Shown piece by piece: positions 54,031 through 64,000 of a DNA stretch of 64,000 bases (its first letter is position 1; every line of letters begins with the position of its first letter). The translations under genes were made by a program, and so were the position numbers. The DNA comes from Escarpia spicata (taxonomy: Eukaryota > Annelida > Polychaeta > Sabellida > Siboglinidae): NCBI GenBank assembly GCA_963995525.1, contig OZ023205.1, positions 57,936,800-58,000,799 of the forward strand, given 5' to 3'. The notes under the pieces were generated by a model, which did not search any database, was not told the DNA's origin, and saw only the letters and a list, made by a program, of their open reading frames with translations.

Positions 54031-56414
54031 CTGACATTGTCTTTGCATGTATTTGTCAGTCAGCTATCAACCAGGTCTACAGTTCCCATGTCCGTGTAGT
54101 ATCATCTCATCGAGAACAACCCCGATGTTGTGAATGGTTTCAGTGGAGATATTTCCAGCTCCAAAAATCCTTCACTTCCCAAGATGTGTCACAACTAGAT
54201 TTTTAAAACTTTCATCGGATTTCTTCTTGATAGATTATGTCTATTCAACTTATAGATTAAACTACCCTACTTTTCACAAATAATCATCTTCACAAGCCAG
54301 GGTTCGTAGTTGTCTACCCCTGGCATTTACCCCACACACTTTGAATGTGATGTATAACTTGTAATTCGACTTTGTTTTTGTCCTGTGATTCCAGGAGCCA
54401 GTCCAACTTAAAAGTAAATTCAAGGAAGTGCCCGTCGTTGACTTGGTGGCCCACTGATAACTTCACGCAGTAAACATGACTTGGTCACAACTGTAACATA
54501 AAGCTTTTACCGGGGGTACTTCTATTAGTACTCCAATCAGCATCGAGAGATAATCACTGGCAAAGAAGGCTTAGTGCACGTTAATAGCCCCTAAAACACT
54601 TATTCTAAAAATAAAAATGAGTCGGCAGCGCCACCTGGCTGAAGACGCAGCTGAAAACTGTTGTAATTTCCCCCAGTGGATTTACTGGAGTCGGTCATCG
54701 AAGCAAAGGCATTATACAGGTTAGGCAGACATTTTATTTCTTGCATAATGTCTATGTGTTCAGATAGGTATAAAGAGTCTCGGTGCAGTTATTCCAAGAA
54801 AATATTTACAATTCCCACTCCCATCATTCACCCATCAAAGGCCATGTATATTTGGCAATAATACTTACATTATGTTTACCCACATTATAACGTTCTTAGA
54901 AACATCACCTGTAAGATACATCAGCCAGAAATGAGATAATTTACGTAGGCTACATCTGATTGCATTAGTGATGTGGTTTAACAACCCATTGATTAACAAC
55001 AGGGTGATTAGGAGGAGATCAAATAGAAGTTTCTTAAGAGTGGTTATAAAAATACATCACCGATAGAAGTCTCTCACTAAGAACTAAAACTAGAGGACAC
55101 AAAATAACATTAGTGACAGAACAGTGTAGATTATGTATCAAAAAGTATTTATCACAGGACAATAAATGAATGAAACCGATTATCTGCCGACTGTGTAAAT
55201 GCTAGCAGAATTAGGGTGTTTAAAAACTAAAGTAACACCTCTCAGAAAGTCCGGTAATACATAGATATACACACATTATTGAATACATAGATATACACAC
55301 ATTACTGGATTCTCGATAAGCCAAAGGTCCACTTGCTGTCTGGACTTTTGCTCTGGATGACAATCTTGTTAAATCCTGATTTCCAAATATCTGCTCAAGG
55401 AATGAATCATTCCTGTGTATGTTAGCCTGATTGTGGCACAACCTAGGGCCCTGGCCCAATCATAGGCTCGACTGGCAAAGATGATTTGATACCATTACAA
55501 ACTGTAGAATTTACGCATCCAGGATCTGACATCAAAGTCCAAATTATGAGCATAACCACCACGAAGCTTCACCTTAGAAACCGTATTTACATACATGTAT
55601 TTATATTACAAGCACACATGAGATGCGCCATCAAAGCAGGAGTTTGTGCAAAGTGGAGGTGGTGGCTTTGTTGAGATGTAACACAAGCTTAGGTGTTTCA
55701 ATAGTGGGTCGATTACGCAACGCCTGAAATGGACTGACACTATAAACATGAACGTTATCAATTGGTACTGTAACCAGATTTGAGAAGTTAGTTTCAAGTA
55801 AAATACAATAAACGAATGCCACAAAGCCATTCACACAGCGAAAAGACACCAGAAAATAGATTTTATTAATCTGGTTTCTCCTCAAATAGTATTAAATATG
55901 GTCAACTCCCAGTTACCGATGTAGCCCTTTAATTGTCTCCACCGCGAAATCCAGAATTTTGTGAAGCTTGCGAATTTAACTCCACAGTCCAGTGCAGACA
56001 AGAGAGCACCTTTGTTTCTGACGAAATCATGCATTGTTCTAGGTGTGTCGGCAGAGTTACTGCATCCGTGATGGAGCTAGACGCTAAACGAGCGACTGTA
56101 AGAGTTGACAATCATGTTAATTGGCTCGAGCCCGGGACACAGTACCCCAAAATAATGGAAACTGCAATGTTAGTGAGGACGGGTTAAATCACAAATAATG
56201 ATATGAAACATCATTATATACATACAACACACATATATCACTTGCGGTGCCTAACACGCGTGGACAGCCAGTAAACATATTACCCTTGTCAGTAGAAACA
56301 TACAGCTTGTGGAATGTGTAGTGTCACAGCAAGTGCACAGAGGTCACAACAACGTTCATTAACAAAATTGCACAGTTTGTATAGTTTTGTCGAGATCCTG
56401 CCATTTGCCGGCTG
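54031..56414. other. Region between the convergent ADAM17 and KIAA0319 genes
   Basis: No certain gene. A possible + strand terminal exon lies at 54,394-54,456. The block 55,600-55,930 is a diverged copy of 56,650-56,990 (shared GATTACGCAACGCCTGAAAT-like and CATGAACGTTATCAA-like pieces). TTTATT at 55,862-55,867 could be the minus-strand poly(A) signal AATAAA. Confidence 0.5.
54394..54456 (+). CDS. Candidate alternative last exon (weak)
   Basis: After ATTCCAG the frame reads EPVQLKSKFKEVPVVDLVAH and then TGA. A similar 3' exon-like piece at 57,391-57,453 reads NLLNFKEEFKALPV. If it is spliced to ADAM17 exon 22 it would give a different tail. No other support exists, so this stays a guess. Confidence 0.25.
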
Positions 56415-61915
<5,501 letters not shown>

Positions 61916-62078
61916 CTGAAAGTAACAGTTATCATGAAAGACAGGCACATATAAATAACACACGCAGGCATTATCAGCACTGATCAGTCTTCATTTAATT
62001 CTCGGGATACCAGATTCTCTGACAGATTCTGGGACTTTTGCAACTGATATTTTGACATTTTGACAAATGTTCTATCAC
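61916..62078. other. KIAA0319-like intron upstream of exon 61,845-61,915
   Basis: AT-rich, no feature. Confidence 0.5.
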
Positions 62079-63545
62079 CAGGGATGAGTGACATTCAGAG
62101 AAAAAAATGGAAATTTTGCTGTGGCCCACATTTCAGCCCGAGAGGACTGTCTCATCTATTCGGGGGGAGATATTTTTTAATTGTAGACGATATATGGTGT
62201 ATTTTGAGCAATATTAAATATAAAATCTTAACATTTCCAATAGCAAAAAAGCACACGGACTCACGCACACATTGTCATAGTATTAACTCATTTGTTAATG
62301 ATATTTTCTTGGCTGAACCCGAGTTGGCTGACGGGCAGCTTTCTCCTTGGCCAGCTTTGTCAAAACAGCCCGTTGATGGGCTATTCTAGCTTTCTTCGTT
62401 GCCAGCTCAACTGCTTCCTTAGCTTTGTATTTGGTGGCTGCCTTCGTCTTTGACATGTTCAGCTCAGTTTTCTTCTCCTCCTTCATCTTTCCTTCCTCGG
62501 CAAGAAGGATGGAGTACATTTTGTATGCACCCCTCGTGTTGTGAACGAGGCGACCAGTCCTGTTTGGGGAAGTCCTATATAGCAGTGTTGTTCCTTGCCA
62601 TGAGTGAGTACTTCATTGTCTGGATAGTGTTGAATGTACTAACATTCTTTCTGGCAGTGGCAGTATTTATGATGCTAGACATGTGACTAAAACACCCTTC
62701 CACTTGAGGACCATGAAAGCAGCTCATCATTGCAGCCACCAGCTTTGACAAGGCTGGGAACTTGCCAGTAGAGAATATGGTAGCCCACCACGAGTCCAAT
62801 CTGGAAGTTGTGGGTGCTTGTGGAAGTGTGTTGTCTACATGGAATCAGCGAACTTCCATGTGATAGGCCCTCTGTTCAGGTTCTAATAGAACATTGGTGA
62901 CCAGCGTGGGCAGTGCCAGCGTGTGTACCTCAATGCCTTCGGTTCCCCTCTGACTGTAGCCTGTAGGATCCAATCCGCATAGTTGACATCGGCCTCGCAC
63001 CACAAACAGTAAGATTTCCCTGATGCTGATAATTTACTGATGAATATATCCAACATAGTGTCTCCAGCCGATCTCTCCAGCCATGCCCAATTCCACTTAT
63101 TCTTGACACTTCTGTTAATGTCCTTCACGCAACATTTGTCTTGCCGTACAACAAATCGTTGATTAGTCATTGTGTTCGAAAATGATCGACATCTCCACAA
63201 AATACATCGTCGTTTCCTATTGGTCCACTGCTTCTGTGCGCGCGCTTTGAAATTATTAAGTGAACAGCCGACAGAACTAAGGGTTTTACTTCGCAAATTA
63301 ACGGGTTCGGTTGGGTCGGTTCTGTCTCTAATCGCCAGGCAGCGTCATTAACATGTGGTGACACTCGGTGGATACATGGTTAACTCAATCCGCAGACAGA
63401 TCGTCAGTGAATTGTCCAGGATTGTATATGCCCTACCCCCCAACATAATTTTTTTTCTCCCCAGAATTACACGATTCACAAAAGTGATCTTTGGAGCAGT
63501 ATAAAAACCAGAATTCTGGCAAAAAACGGAAATTTCTCATCCCTG
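62079..63545 (-). mobile_element. DNA transposon with CAGGGATGAG ends (hAT-like), internally deleted
   Basis: Inverted ends CAGGGATGAG and CTCATCCCTG, flanked by a direct TATCAC (62,073-62,078; 63,546-63,551). Inside, minus-strand frames encode a BED-like zinc finger (KWNWAWLER, YCLWCEADVNY) and a C-terminal region (FPALSKLVAAMMSCFHGPQV, NVSTFNTIQTMKYSL), but the middle of a transposase is missing. A hAT element would give an 8-bp duplication; with the ends shifted by one base, CTATCACC and GTATCACC match 7 of 8. Confidence 0.8.
62295..63296 (-). pseudogene. Transposase remnant, zinc-finger N-terminus and dimerisation-like C-terminus
   Basis: N-terminal part 63,296-62,883, C-terminal part 62,799-62,575, then a Lys/Ala-rich tail (62,519-62,295, KTKAATKYKAKEAVELATKK). 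Frames differ and the catalytic centre is absent. The LP/FP.L..L..A..S..HG..VE..FS pattern matches C-termini of hAT-like proteins in marine invertebrates from memory. Confidence 0.6.
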
Positions 63546-63551
63546 TATCAC

Positions 63552-63630
63552 CTTTACTGCTGCTTGTGATTTCTTATTTTTGTAGAATTCCAAGTTTCAT
63601 TGTTTTGATTAACATGACAACAACAGAGAA
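63552..63630. other. Short spacer between the hAT-like element and the array
   Basis: Unique DNA, no feature. Confidence 0.4.
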
Positions 63631-64000
63631 AGTGTCTGTACTTACAAGGCATGAAAACAACAAAAGAGGCATTGTCTGCACTTACAAAGCATGATAACAA
63701 CAACAGAGGCAGTATCTGTACTTACAAGGCATGACAACAACAAAAGAGGCATTGTCTGCACTTACAAGGCATGACAACAACAACAGAGGCAGTATCTGTA
63801 CTTACAAGGCATGACAACAACAGAAGCAGTATATGTACTTACAAGGCATGACAACAACAACAGAGGCAGTATCTGTACTTACAAGGCATGACAACAACAG
63901 AGGCAGTATCTGTACTTACAAGGCATGACAACAACAGAAGCAGTATCTGTACTTACAAGGCATGACAACAAAAGAGGCAGTATCTGTACTTACAAGGCAT
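63625..64000 (-). repeat. 34-40-bp minisatellite with GTAAGT on the minus strand, at the window edge
   Basis: About ten units of (plus strand) TCTGTACTTACAAGGCATGA with CAACAACAGAGGCAGTA. Read on minus, the strand of the KIAA0319-like gene, each unit has CATGCCTTGTAAGTACAG, a good 5' splice-site sequence. The array continues beyond the window, where the upstream exon should be. Confidence 0.93.

Overview
This is a eukaryotic (animal) window, about 40% GC, with small exons in large introns. The spliced host genes and the style of the repeats point to an invertebrate deuterostome, most probably an amphioxus (Branchiostoma). The species call is an inference: minisatellites seeded at exon/intron boundaries are, as I recall, a described peculiarity of amphioxus ('mirages' at the Adh locus), and no species-specific search could be run here.

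Left third (1-26,000) is a transposon graveyard. A Ty3/gypsy-type LTR retrotransposon (1-2,339 and 13,351-14,617, 3' LTR 14,469-14,617) is split inside its integrase zinc-finger region by an 11,011-bp DNA transposon (2,340-13,350). That transposon has CACTCTTAGAAA terminal inverted repeats, a 2-bp CA duplication and subterminal ACCGTA/TACGGT palindromic repeat arrays. It holds a broken THAP + DDE (Tnp_4-like) transposase, a minus-strand remnant resembling the N-terminal part of YqaJ-associated proteins, and an apparently intact four-exon gene of unknown function. A MITE and a LINE tail are nested in it. Two minus-strand non-LTR retrotransposons follow (16,140-17,965, internally deleted; 18,008-21,060), then AT-rich DNA with a SINE.

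Middle (26,091-54,016) is one host gene on the + strand. I assembled 23 coding exons in perfect splice phase, giving 756 residues: signal peptide, prodomain, furin site, reprolysin-like metalloprotease with [12 protein letters not shown], disintegrin/cysteine-rich region, one membrane span and a short cytoplasmic tail. It is the ADAM17 (TACE) orthologue. Special points are a duplicated 139-nt exon that must be mutually exclusive, and a 6-nt microexon that supplies the catalytic glutamate. Several large minisatellites begin exactly at its splice sites.

Right part (56,415-61,915, minus strand) holds seven 3' exons of a KIAA0319/KIAA0319L-type gene, convergent with ADAM17: extracellular segment, EGF-like knot, membrane span and cytoplasmic tail. 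The upstream exons lie beyond the right edge. A hAT-like element (62,079-63,545) and a minisatellite carrying GTAAGT on the gene's own strand (63,630-64,000) sit in its intron.

The most interesting signal is the repeated conversion of splice-site DNA into tandem arrays: about 100 copies of a 26-bp unit with GTGAGT, about 87 copies of a 33-bp unit with GTAAGT and about 26 copies of a 55-bp exon-end-plus-donor unit, with smaller cases at an exon start, a stop codon and an acceptor.
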